This document shows positions 56,731 to 64,000 of a stretch of DNA of 64,000 nt, piece after piece; within the stretch, counting starts at the first letter, position 1, and each line of letters starts with the position of its first letter. Under the pieces are notes generated by a model. That model was not told the DNA's origin and did no database searches. It saw only the letters and a list, made by a program, of their open reading frames with translations. Source of the stretch: Bradyrhizobium guangxiense. Its GTDB lineage: Bacteria; Pseudomonadota; Alphaproteobacteria; Rhizobiales; Xanthobacteraceae. The position numbers and the translations under genes were made by a program. The stretch covers positions 6,602,501 through 6,666,500 of the forward strand of contig NZ_CP022219.1 of the NCBI RefSeq assembly GCF_004114915.1, written 5' to 3'.

Positions 56731-57858
56731 ATGACCAGCTCCAATTGGTTCGATTCCCAAACTATTCTCGATGGCATCCGCCGCTGGGTGGAGATCGAGA
56801 CGCCGACGGAAGCGCCTGAACAGGTCAACAAGCTGATCTCCGTGGTCGCGGAGCAATACCGCGATTTGCCCGTCACGCTCGAGCGCGTCGCCGGCGTCGA
56901 TGGCTGCGGCGATCATCTCATCGTGCGCACGAATTGGGGCCAGGACCGGCCGGGCATCCTGGTGCTCAGCCACCTCGATACCGTTCATCCCCTCGGATTC
57001 ATCGAGCGGCTGCCGTTCAAGGTCGAAGGCGACGTCGCGTATGGTCCCGGCATCTACGACATGAAGGGCGGCGCCTACATCGCCCATCACGCGTTTGGCG
57101 CGCTGTGTGCGACGGGCGATCGCTCGCCGCTCGGCATCACGCACCTGTTCACCTCCGACGAGGAGATCGGCAGCCCGACCTCGCGCGCGCTCATCGAGCA
57201 GGAAGGACGCAAGGCCAGATACGTGCTGGTGACGGAGCCGGCGCGCGACGCCGGCAAGATCGTCACCGGACGCAAGGGCGTCGGACGCTTCCGGGTGTTC
57301 GTCAAGGGCGTGCCGGCGCATGCCGGCTCCCGGCCGGAAGACGGCCGCAGCGCCGTCCGCGAGCTCGCCAACATCATCCTGGCGCTCGAAGGGATGAACG
57401 ATCTCGAACGCGGCGTCACCGTCAATGTCGGCGTCGTGCGCGGCGGCACGCGCCCCAACGTCACGCCGGAGGAGGCCTATGCCGAAGTCGACCTGCGCGT
57501 GGTGAGCCTCAAGGATGCCGACGAGTTCGTCGGCAGGATTCTCGCTTTGACCTCGAAGACCGAAGGCGTCACGGTCACCGTCACCGGCGAGCTCAACCGT
57601 CCGCCTTATGAGAAGAGCAATGCGGGAGCTTCGCTCTACGAGCATGCGAAGACGCTCGCCAGCGAGATCGGCTTCGAACTGATCGACACCGACACCGGCG
57701 GCGGCTCGGACGGCAATTTCACCGCTCCCTTCACCGCAACGCTCGACGGGCTCGGCGTCGACGGCAAGGGCGCCCACACCCATTATGAGCAGCTCTATGT
57801 CTCCTCGCTCGCTCCGCGCGCGCGGCTGCTCCACCGCCTGTATCAGACGCTGCGATGA
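56731..57858 (+). CDS. M20-family metallopeptidase (glutamate carboxypeptidase-like)
   Basis: A 375-residue zinc peptidase of the CPG2 type. Ligands and catalytic residues are visible: H81 with D83 in SHLDTVHP, bridging D110 in GIYDMKGG, catalytic E144 with E145 in SDEEIGS. The dimerisation/lid domain contains PAHAGSRPEDGRSAVRELA, and the last histidine is in GAHTHYEQLYV. Substrates in the family include folate analogues and N-acyl amino acids. It ends ATGA in the trmB start. In other Rhizobiales metK lies in this slot. Confidence 0.9.
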   Translation: MTSSNWFDSQTILDGIRRWVEIETPTEAPEQVNKLISVVAEQYRDLPVTLERVAGVDGCGDHLIVRTNWGQDRPGILVLSHLDTVHPLGFIERLPFKVEGDVAYGPGIYDMKGGAYIAHHAFGALCATGDRSPLGITHLFTSDEEIGSPTSRALIEQEGRKARYVLVTEPARDAGKIVTGRKGVGRFRVFVKGVPAHAGSRPEDGRSAVRELANIILALEGMNDLERGVTVNVGVVRGGTRPNVTPEEAYAEVDLRVVSLKDADEFVGRILALTSKTEGVTVTVTGELNRPPYEKSNAGASLYEHAKTLASEIGFELIDTDTGGGSDGNFTAPFTATLDGLGVDGKGAHTHYEQLYVSSLAPRARLLHRLYQTLR

Positions 57859-58565
57859 GCGAGCGCAAATCAAACCCAGATCGCGAGGACGGCGAGCGCG
57901 CCTTCTTCGGGCGCCGCAAGGGCCACAAGCTGAGGCAACACCAGGCCGAGCTGATCGATCATCTGCTGCCGCATCTTTCGCTCGACATCGACGGCGAGAC
58001 GCCGGCGGACGCTCGCGAGATCTTCGGTCCCGCAACCGAAGACGTGCGGCTCGAGATCGGCTTTGGCGGCGGCGAGCATCTTGCGGCCGAGGCACAGACC
58101 TTCGCCACGACCGGCTTCATCGGCTGCGAGCCCTATGTCAACGGCATGGCCAAGATCCTCGCGCAGATCGAGGCCGCCAACATCGGCAACATCCGCCTGT
58201 TCGCCGGCGATGCCGCCGAGCTGCTGGCCTGGTTGCCCCAGGCATCGCTGTCGCGGATCGACCTGATCCACCCCGACCCCTGGCCGAAGCGGCGGCACTG
58301 GAAACGGCGCTTCGTCCAGGACAGGACGATCGCCGCGATGGCGCGCGTGCTGAAGGGAGGCGGCGAATTCCGTTTCGTCTGCGACATCGACGATTACTGC
58401 GCCTGGACGTTGTCGCATCTTGCGCGCTCGCCGGACTTCAAATGGCTCGCGGAGCGCGCCGACGATTTCCGGCAACCATGGGCCGGCTACACCATGACGC
58501 GCTACGGCCGCAAGGCCGCGCGCGAGGGACGCAAGGCGGCTTATCTGCGGTTCAGGCGAGTTTAG
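57855..58565 (+). CDS. trmB: tRNA (guanine-N7)-methyltransferase
   Basis: A 236-residue SAM-dependent methyltransferase. It has the SAM motif EIGFGGGEHL, GCEPYVNGMAKIL and IHPDPWPKRRHWKRRFVQ, all TrmB signatures. It forms m7G46 in tRNA. The ATG lies inside the peptidase stop (4-bp overlap). Its end overlaps the end of the opposite-strand DUF2336 gene by 4 bp. Confidence 0.95.
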   Translation: MSERKSNPDREDGERAFFGRRKGHKLRQHQAELIDHLLPHLSLDIDGETPADAREIFGPATEDVRLEIGFGGGEHLAAEAQTFATTGFIGCEPYVNGMAKILAQIEAANIGNIRLFAGDAAELLAWLPQASLSRIDLIHPDPWPKRRHWKRRFVQDRTIAAMARVLKGGGEFRFVCDIDDYCAWTLSHLARSPDFKWLAERADDFRQPWAGYTMTRYGRKAAREGRKAAYLRFRRV

Positions 58566-59644
58566 ATCGTCTGCCGGTTGCGCCAGAAATTCACGACGCG
58601 CTCGGCAGTCGTCGGCATCAGCCGCGAGAAGTTCACGCGCGCGGTCTCGATGTCAGCATCGGCCGGGGTCCGGTGCGAACCGTACCAGAGCAGGATGAGC
58701 GCGCGCACGGTGGGCCAGCCTAGATTCAGCACGCGGCCGACAATGAGGATCGGATCGTAGCGGTCGCCGGCGATCAGGCGGTCGAGCACCGAGAGGCGAA
58801 CGCCGGACAGCGCCGAGAGCGAGGCGATCGATTCCTCGTATTTGTTCGCCTTGGCGAAGCCGAGCAGCGCGCTCTCGCCGAGATGGCCCTCGCGATGCAA
58901 GGCGAGCACCGTGCGCTGGGCTGCGGCGTAGTCCCGCCGCGGGCCCGGCGGCAGCGCAGCTTCCTCGATCGCGGTGATGGCGCGCTTGATCTCGACCTGG
59001 CGCGCTGGATTGACTACGCTCGAGAGGCGGCGGCGGATGACGTCGAGGGTGCCGTCGAGCAGCTGCCTCAGGTTCTCACCCGAAAGATCGTTGCGCTGGC
59101 CGATCTTGAGCGTCAGCACGCCGTCCTGCGCCGCGCGCTTGATCAGCTCGGAATAACTGCCGGGCGAGAACACCGCACCGGCATTGCCGGCGGCGCGGCG
59201 CACCACGTCGCGATCGCCGCGCTCGACCAGCACGTCGGTGATCTCGGCCGACAAAACGGGGCGCTCCGTCATCGCCAGCAGATGGCCCTGGCCCTTCAGC
59301 CGCGCGATCTCGACCAGGGCGGCGTCATCGAGCACCGGCGAGCGGCGCAGCACGGGGCCGGCCACCATGATCTCGTTCTCGCGCGCGAGCTGATTGACCA
59401 GATGCGGCGGGGCGTTGTTCAGATGCGAGAAGCGCTCGGCGAGGTCGACGCGCGAGGCAAGCTCCGCATGCGGGACGAGATCGATCAGGAGATTGTCGAA
59501 GAGATCGATCAGCTCGGGACGAAGATTGGCGGGATCCTGAAAGAACAACTCGGAGATGGCGCGCGCGATCTCGCCGCGCCGCCGCGGATCGCCGCGTTTG
59601 ACGATATCGTCCAGTCCAGGAATGAGCGACGTGGCAACGGTCAT
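58562..59644 (-). CDS. DUF2336 protein
   Basis: A 360-residue all-helical protein. It starts [44 protein letters not shown] and continues with HEAT-like repeats ([65 protein letters not shown]), which is the DUF2336 pattern of alphaproteobacteria. No function is assigned. I chose the ATG at 59644; the frame is open to 59704. It is divergent from the rimP operon. Confidence 0.85.
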   Translation of the reverse strand: MTVATSLIPGLDDIVKRGDPRRRGEIARAISELFFQDPANLRPELIDLFDNLLIDLVPHAELASRVDLAERFSHLNNAPPHLVNQLARENEIMVAGPVLRRSPVLDDAALVEIARLKGQGHLLAMTERPVLSAEITDVLVERGDRDVVRRAAGNAGAVFSPGSYSELIKRAAQDGVLTLKIGQRNDLSGENLRQLLDGTLDVIRRRLSSVVNPARQVEIKRAITAIEEAALPPGPRRDYAAAQRTVLALHREGHLGESALLGFAKANKYEESIASLSALSGVRLSVLDRLIAGDRYDPILIVGRVLNLGWPTVRALILLWYGSHRTPADADIETARVNFSRLMPTTAERVVNFWRNRQTI

Positions 59645-59795
59645 GAAAACGCAACTCGAACGGGGCACGCCGCGGGTGCGCCCTTGGTCCAAGCCGCCCC
59701 ACAATCAGGGAATCTAAGCCTGCTTGATGAAGGAAGCGTTGCGCCAGGGCGTCCTGGGACCGGCGCAAAAAGGCCGCCTTTCCCCGCAATGGGCC

Positions 59796-59824
59796 TTGTC
59801 CGGGAGGGGCGAAAGCGCTATATC
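59796..59824 (+). promoter_or_regulatory. Candidate promoter of the rimP-nusA-infB operon
   Basis: TTGTCC at 59796 and TATATC at 59819 with a 17-bp spacer; four of six positions match the consensus in each box. Transcription would begin near 59831, some 30 bp before the terminator-like hairpin. Confidence 0.45.
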
Positions 59825-59860
59825 AGCGCCAATTCATCTTCTCATACGATCCGCGTAGTG

Positions 59861-59893
59861 AGAGTGGGCCCGAAAGGACCCGCTCTTTTTTAT
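59861..59893 (+). terminator. Intrinsic terminator / attenuator in the rimP leader
   Basis: AGAGTGGGCC and GGACCCGCTCT form a stem (one wobble, one mismatch) around CGAAA, followed by TTTTTT. It lies 113 bp upstream of the rimP ATG on the coding strand. No plus-strand gene ends nearby, so it either ends a short leader RNA or works as an attenuator. A conserved rimP leader RNA has been described in alphaproteobacteria; I cannot align it here. Confidence 0.75.
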
Positions 59894-60005
59894 TACCTGA
59901 ACGTGGCTCGGCGGAAGATGCGGCCCGACGCGTGTCGGGAGAGTTCCGAAAGCCGGGCTTTGAAAGCGTAACCAAGCCTTAACCATCGAGCGCCTGACCC
60001 TGGAC

Positions 60006-60767
60006 ATGACCGAACCGACCCCTGGTTCCACGGATGCCGAATTGCTGGCCGAGCCGAGACTCGTGGTCGAGCCCGGCGTGGCGGCACGGGTATCGGCGGG
60101 CGCAGCGCCGGTGCTCGAGAGCATGGGCTACCGCCTGGTGCGGATCCGGATTTCCGGCGAGGCCGGCTGCACCGTGCAGATCATGGCCGAGCGGCCGGAC
60201 GGCTCGATGCAGCTCGAAGACTGCGAGGCGATCTCGCGGGCGCTCTCGCCCGTGCTCGACGTTGCCGATCCCATCGATCGCGCCTACCGGCTCGAAATCT
60301 CCTCACCGGGGATCGACCGTCCGCTGGTCCGCCGCTCCGATTTCGAGCGCTATTCCGGCCATTTGGTGAAGATCGAGATGGCGGTCTCGCATGAAGGGCG
60401 CAAGCGCTTCCGCGGCACGCTCGGCGCCGTCGAAGGCGACCGGGTGCATCTGCATCGCGACGACGTCAAGGCCGGCGACAATCCCGATGTGCTCCTGACC
60501 ATGGAGGACATCGGCGAGGCCCGGCTGGTGCTGACCGACGAGCTGATCGCCGAATCCATGCGCCGCGGCAAGGCCGAAGAGCGCCAGATGCGCCGGGATC
60601 TCGGCCTCGAGCCGCCGCAGGCGCCGCACGCGAAGATCAGCGAAAAGACCACCAAGAACAGCAAGCCGCAGAAAAAGAAGAAGCCGGCCCCGACCAACAC
60701 GAAGAAACATCGCCTTGCCGCCGAACGCGCGCGGCGTGGCGAGATCGAGCCTGACGAAGGAGACTAG
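60006..60767 (+). CDS. rimP: Ribosome maturation factor RimP
   Basis: A 253-residue RimP needed for 30S maturation. The N-terminal domain has [26 protein letters not shown] and [19 protein letters not shown], then [25 protein letters not shown], and an SH3-like C-terminal domain. About 70 residues follow that most RimPs lack. They are rich in Lys ([10 protein letters not shown]) and should bind RNA or be disordered. The stop is 2 bp before nusA. Confidence 0.95.
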   Translation: MTEPTPGSTDAELLAEPRLVVEPGVAARVSAGAAPVLESMGYRLVRIRISGEAGCTVQIMAERPDGSMQLEDCEAISRALSPVLDVADPIDRAYRLEISSPGIDRPLVRRSDFERYSGHLVKIEMAVSHEGRKRFRGTLGAVEGDRVHLHRDDVKAGDNPDVLLTMEDIGEARLVLTDELIAESMRRGKAEERQMRRDLGLEPPQAPHAKISEKTTKNSKPQKKKKPAPTNTKKHRLAAERARRGEIEPDEGD

Positions 60768-60769
60768 CC

Positions 60770-62380
60770 ATGGCAGTCAGCGCCAATCGACTTGAGTTGC
60801 TCCAGATCGCAGACGCCGTTGCGCGCGAGAAATCGATCGACCGCGGCATCGTCATCGCGGCGATGGAGGACGCCATCGCCAAGGCGGCGCGGGCCCGTTA
60901 CGGCAGCGAGACGGACGTTCACGCCGAGATCGACCCGAAGAAGGGCGAGCTGCGGCTATCGCGCCATATGCTGGTGGTCGACAAGGTCGAGAACCACTCC
61001 AACCAGATCTCGCTGGTTGACGCGCAGCGCGCCAATCCCGGCGCCCAGGTGGGCGACACCATCGCCGACACCCTGCCGCCGCTGGAATACGGCCGCATCG
61101 CCGCGCAGTCCGCCAAGCAGGTGATCGTGCAGAAGGTGCGCGAGGCCGAGCGCGACCGCCAATACCAGGAATTCAAGGACCGCATCGGCGACATCGTCAA
61201 CGGCGTCGTCAAGCGCGTGGAATATGGCAGCGTGATCGTCGATCTCGGCCGCGGTGAAGCCATCATCCGCCGCGACGAGATGCTGCCGCGCGAAGTGTTC
61301 CGCAACGGCGACCGCGTCCGCGCCTACATCTTCGACGTCCGCCGCGAGACCCGCGGTCCGCAGATCTTCCTGTCCCGCACCCATCCGCAGTTCATGGCGA
61401 AGCTGTTCGCGCAGGAAGTGCCGGAGATCTATGACGGCATCGTCGAGATCAAGGCGGTGGCCCGCGATCCGGGCTCGCGCGCCAAGATCGGCGTGATTTC
61501 CCGCGATTCCTCGGTCGATCCGGTCGGCGCCTGCGTCGGCATGCGCGGCTCGCGCGTGCAGGCCGTGGTGAACGAATTGCAGGGCGAGAAGATCGACATC
61601 ATCCCCTGGTCGCCCGACATCGCGACCTTCGTGGTCAACGCGCTGGCGCCGGCCGAAGTCTCCAAGGTCGTCATCGACGAAGACCGCGAGCGCATCGAGG
61701 TCGTGGTGCCCGACACCAACAACCAGCTTTCACTGGCGATCGGCCGCCGCGGCCAGAACGTGCGCCTGGCCTCGCAGCTCACCGGCTGGGACATCGATAT
61801 CCTGACCGAGCAGGAGGAATCGGAGCGCCGCCAGGCCGACTTCGAGAACTCCACCCGCGTCTTCATGGAATCGCTCAACGTCGACGAGGTGGTCGGTCAG
61901 CTGCTGGCGTCCGAGGGCTTCACCTCGGTCGAGGAACTCGCCATGGTGGACCTCAAGGAACTCGCCGGCATCGAGGGCTTCGACGAGGAGACCGCGCAGG
62001 AACTGCAGAGCCGTGCCCGCGAATATCTCGAGCAGCAGGAAGCCGAGATCGAAGCGAAGCGCAAGGAGCTCGGTGTCGAGGACGCCGTCAAGGAGGTGCC
62101 CGGCGTCACCTCCAAGATGCTGGTGAAGCTCGGCGAGAACGACATCAAGACGGTCGAAGACCTCGCGGGCTGCGCCACCGACGATCTGGTCGGCTGGACC
62201 GAGCGCAAGGAAGGCGGCGAGCAGACCAAATTCCCGGGCGCCCTCGACGGCATCGATATCTCCCGCGACGATGCCGAAGCGATGATCATGCAGGCCCGCG
62301 TCAAGGCCGGCTGGATCACCGAGGCCGATCTCGCCAAGCCGGCCGAGGAGGCCGAGGCGACCGAAGATCAGCCGGCTTAA
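60770..62380 (+). CDS. nusA: Transcription termination/antitermination factor NusA
   Basis: A 536-residue NusA. The order is an RNA polymerase-binding N-terminal domain (1-130), S1 domain (about 135-200, [26 protein letters not shown]), two KH domains (about 230-345, with [22 protein letters not shown] and [17 protein letters not shown]) and two C-terminal helix-hairpin-helix units (about 375-520). It modulates pausing, termination and rRNA antitermination. It may act on the terminator in its own leader. Confidence 0.97.
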   Translation: MAVSANRLELLQIADAVAREKSIDRGIVIAAMEDAIAKAARARYGSETDVHAEIDPKKGELRLSRHMLVVDKVENHSNQISLVDAQRANPGAQVGDTIADTLPPLEYGRIAAQSAKQVIVQKVREAERDRQYQEFKDRIGDIVNGVVKRVEYGSVIVDLGRGEAIIRRDEMLPREVFRNGDRVRAYIFDVRRETRGPQIFLSRTHPQFMAKLFAQEVPEIYDGIVEIKAVARDPGSRAKIGVISRDSSVDPVGACVGMRGSRVQAVVNELQGEKIDIIPWSPDIATFVVNALAPAEVSKVVIDEDRERIEVVVPDTNNQLSLAIGRRGQNVRLASQLTGWDIDILTEQEESERRQADFENSTRVFMESLNVDEVVGQLLASEGFTSVEELAMVDLKELAGIEGFDEETAQELQSRAREYLEQQEAEIEAKRKELGVEDAVKEVPGVTSKMLVKLGENDIKTVEDLAGCATDDLVGWTERKEGGEQTKFPGALDGIDISRDDAEAMIMQARVKAGWITEADLAKPAEEAEATEDQPA

Positions 62381-62403
62381 GGGTAACGGAGGATGTCGCC
62401 CGG

Positions 62404-63087
62404 ATGCTCGCCAGCGTTGACAACGAACTTGACCATGGACCGCGGACCGAAAGGTCCGCGACCATGCGCATGTGCGCGGTCAGCCGCGAGGTCCGGCCGA
62501 TCGACGAGCTGATCCGCTTCGTCATTTCGCCGCAAGGCGACGTGGTTCCAGATCTCAAGCGCAAGCTGCCCGGGCGCGGCATGTGGCTCACGGCCTCCCG
62601 CGGGGTGGTTGCGGAAGCCGTGCGGCGTCACCAATTTAGCAAGGCCTTCAAGCGCGAGCTGCGCACCCCTCAGACGCTTCCTGCCGACATCGAGGCGCTC
62701 CTGGTTCGGAGCGTGACGGAAGCCCTTGGGATCGCCGCCAAGGCCGGCCAGGTCGCGGCCGGCTTCGGCAAGGTCGAAAGCGCCCTTCGGGAAGGCACGG
62801 TCGAGGTCCTGATCCACGCCAGCGACGGGTCCGCGGACGGAATCCGCAAATTGGACATGCTGGCGCGTCAAAATGCCGGAAATCGCGGCGCCAAGCCGCA
62901 GATTCCCGTCGTCACCGCGCTGAAATCGATAGAATTGGATTTGGCACTGACCCGGTCAAATGTGATACATGCTGCCCTGCTCGCGGGCCCGGCGAGCAAG
63001 TCATTCCTGTCACGTAGCCAGATGCTGGTCCGATACCGGATGGCGGACGCTGACAAGACTGCCGAAGAGCCCGGCCAGGATTTCTGA
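62404..63087 (+). CDS. YlxR/DUF448 RNA-binding protein fused to an L7Ae-like domain
   Basis: A 227-residue protein. The N-terminal YlxR domain (about 22-105) has MRMCAVSREVRPIDELIRFV and LKRKLPGRGMWLTASRGVV. The second domain (about 105-205) resembles ribosomal L7Ae (ALGIAAKAGQVAAGFGKVESALREGTVEVLIHASDGS). YlxR proteins bind RNA and are linked to RNase P or gene regulation. The fusion is normal for alphaproteobacteria. It starts 23 bp after nusA and lies before infB. Confidence 0.9.
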   Translation: MLASVDNELDHGPRTERSATMRMCAVSREVRPIDELIRFVISPQGDVVPDLKRKLPGRGMWLTASRGVVAEAVRRHQFSKAFKRELRTPQTLPADIEALLVRSVTEALGIAAKAGQVAAGFGKVESALREGTVEVLIHASDGSADGIRKLDMLARQNAGNRGAKPQIPVVTALKSIELDLALTRSNVIHAALLAGPASKSFLSRSQMLVRYRMADADKTAEEPGQDF

Positions 63088-63156
63088 GAGACAAGACGAC
63101 CCGATAGGACGGTGCGGCAACGCACAACACTGATAAATCAGGATTAGGACTGCTGA

Positions 63157-64000
63157 ATGGTTGATACCAAGACCCCTGACGACAAGAAGCTGAGCGTTCC
63201 GAGCAAGACGCTATCGCTCAAGCCGCGCGTCGAAACGGGCACTGTCCGCCAGAGCTTCAGCCATGGCCGCAGCAAGCAGGTCGTGGTCGAGAAGCGCGGC
63301 AAGCGCCGCATCGACGGCAGCGCCGAGCCGCAGGCTCCCACGGTTGTTGCGAAGCCCGCACCGGCGGCCCCTGCGCCTGCTCCGTCACGCTCGGCGCCGC
63401 CGCGCAACGCCGGCTCCGGCGTCGTGCTGCGCACGCTGACCGAGGACGAACGTTCCGCCCGCGCCAGCGCGCTGGCCGATGCCAAGGTTCGTGAAGTCGA
63501 AGAGCGCCGCCAGGCCGAGGAAGAGGCCCAGCGCCGCGCGGTCCGCGAGGCCGCCGAACGCGCCGAGCGCGAACCCGCCGAATCCCGCCGCAAGGCCGAG
63601 GAAGAGCGCCACCGTCACGAGGAAGAGGCCAAACGCAAGGCCGAGACCGAAGCCAAGAAGCGCTTCGGCGAGGGCGAGCAACCGCAATCCGCTCCGCGCC
63701 CGGCAACTGCAGCCCCGGCCGCTCCCGCGCCGCGTCCCGGCGCGCCCGCAACGCGCCCCGGCGCCGCCCCGACCACGGCACGCCCGGGAACGACCGCGCG
63801 TCCCGGAACCACCACGCCGCGGCCGCCGGGCGGCGGCCCGCTGGGTCGCACGCCCGCGATGGCGGCGGGACCGGACGAGGACGATGGTCCGCGTCAGGTC
63901 CGTCGCGGCCCCGGCGGCGCCGCGCGTCCTGCGGCAGCCCCCAAGACCACCCATAAGCCCGGCCCGCAGAAGGAGCGCGGCCGCCTGACGGTCGTCACCG
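63157..64000 (+). CDS. infB: Translation initiation factor IF-2, N-terminal part (cut by window end)
   Basis: The first 281 residues of IF-2. It starts [17 protein letters not shown] with [27 protein letters not shown], the alphaproteobacterial IF-2 beginning. [18 protein letters not shown] and the long Glu/Arg/Ala-rich helix form the IF2-associated region, followed by a Pro/Ala/Arg-rich linker. The G domain lies beyond the window. TCAGGATTAGGA precedes the ATG. It is the fourth gene of the rimP operon. Confidence 0.95.
   Translation, partial: MVDTKTPDDKKLSVPSKTLSLKPRVETGTVRQSFSHGRSKQVVVEKRGKRRIDGSAEPQAPTVVAKPAPAAPAPAPSRSAPPRNAGSGVVLRTLTEDERSARASALADAKVREVEERRQAEEEAQRRAVREAAERAEREPAESRRKAEEERHRHEEEAKRKAETEAKKRFGEGEQPQSAPRPATAAPAAPAPRPGAPATRPGAAPTTARPGTTARPGTTTPRPPGGGPLGRTPAMAAGPDEDDGPRQVRRGPGGAARPAAAPKTTHKPGPQKERGRLTVVT

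Overview
The window reads as a chromosomal segment of a Bradyrhizobium-like alphaproteobacterium (Nitrobacteraceae, near Rhodopseudomonas). The grounds are very high GC with strong third-position GC bias, the protein sequences themselves (DnaA, the long Lys-tailed RimP, a Fur without the CxxC pair), the Rhizobiales-type gene orders, and many short palindromic repeats of the kind scattered through Bradyrhizobium genomes. I see no rRNA, tRNA, CRISPR array, transposase, integrase or phage genes. The species is an inference; no search was possible.

Layout. 1-9.7 kb is metabolic and accessory: the end of an exported protein, a VOC protein, an acyl-CoA ligase, an HD-GYP protein, a two-subunit molybdenum hydroxylase (2Fe-2S plus molybdopterin subunits, translationally coupled), an alpha/beta hydrolase, a dienelactone hydrolase and two small unknowns. 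9.6-11.7 kb carries a polysaccharide-export lipoprotein, MsrA and a small membrane protein. 11.8-24 kb is the replication block: rpsT, a 1.3-kb AT-richer gap that looks like a replication origin or dnaA control region, then dnaA, dnaN, recF and gyrB. This block is interrupted twice: by a small GIY-YIG gene boxed in by inverted repeats between dnaN and recF, and by two related lipoproteins between recF and gyrB.

24-43 kb is mixed: a MurA-type enzyme with Asp at the usual catalytic Cys position, a three-gene overlapping set (MATE exporter, DUF2867-like protein, DsbA-like isomerase), an RlpA-like protein, FUSC, MmgE/PrpD, two serine hydrolases, a membrane-linked AraC regulator, pirin, purC, an ABC membrane half without its ATPase, a succinate-semialdehyde dehydrogenase and an adenosine kinase. 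43-56 kb is a conserved housekeeping run: murJ, trpS, usp, a NifU-type scaffold, tsaB, rimI, fur, a HAD hydrolase, miaB, phoH, ybeY, corC, lnt and an XRE regulator, many with 4-bp start/stop overlaps. 56.7-60 kb holds an M20 peptidase, trmB and a DUF2336 protein. 60-64 kb is the transcription/translation operon rimP-nusA-ylxR-infB (infB cut by the window end), preceded by a short leader that ends in an intrinsic terminator.

Most interesting: the compact GIY-YIG cassette in the dnaN-recF junction, the FY...GW repeat lipoproteins beside gyrB, the MurA Cys-to-Asp change, the candidate origin with GANTC sites and near-DnaA boxes, and the attenuator-like leader in front of rimP-nusA.
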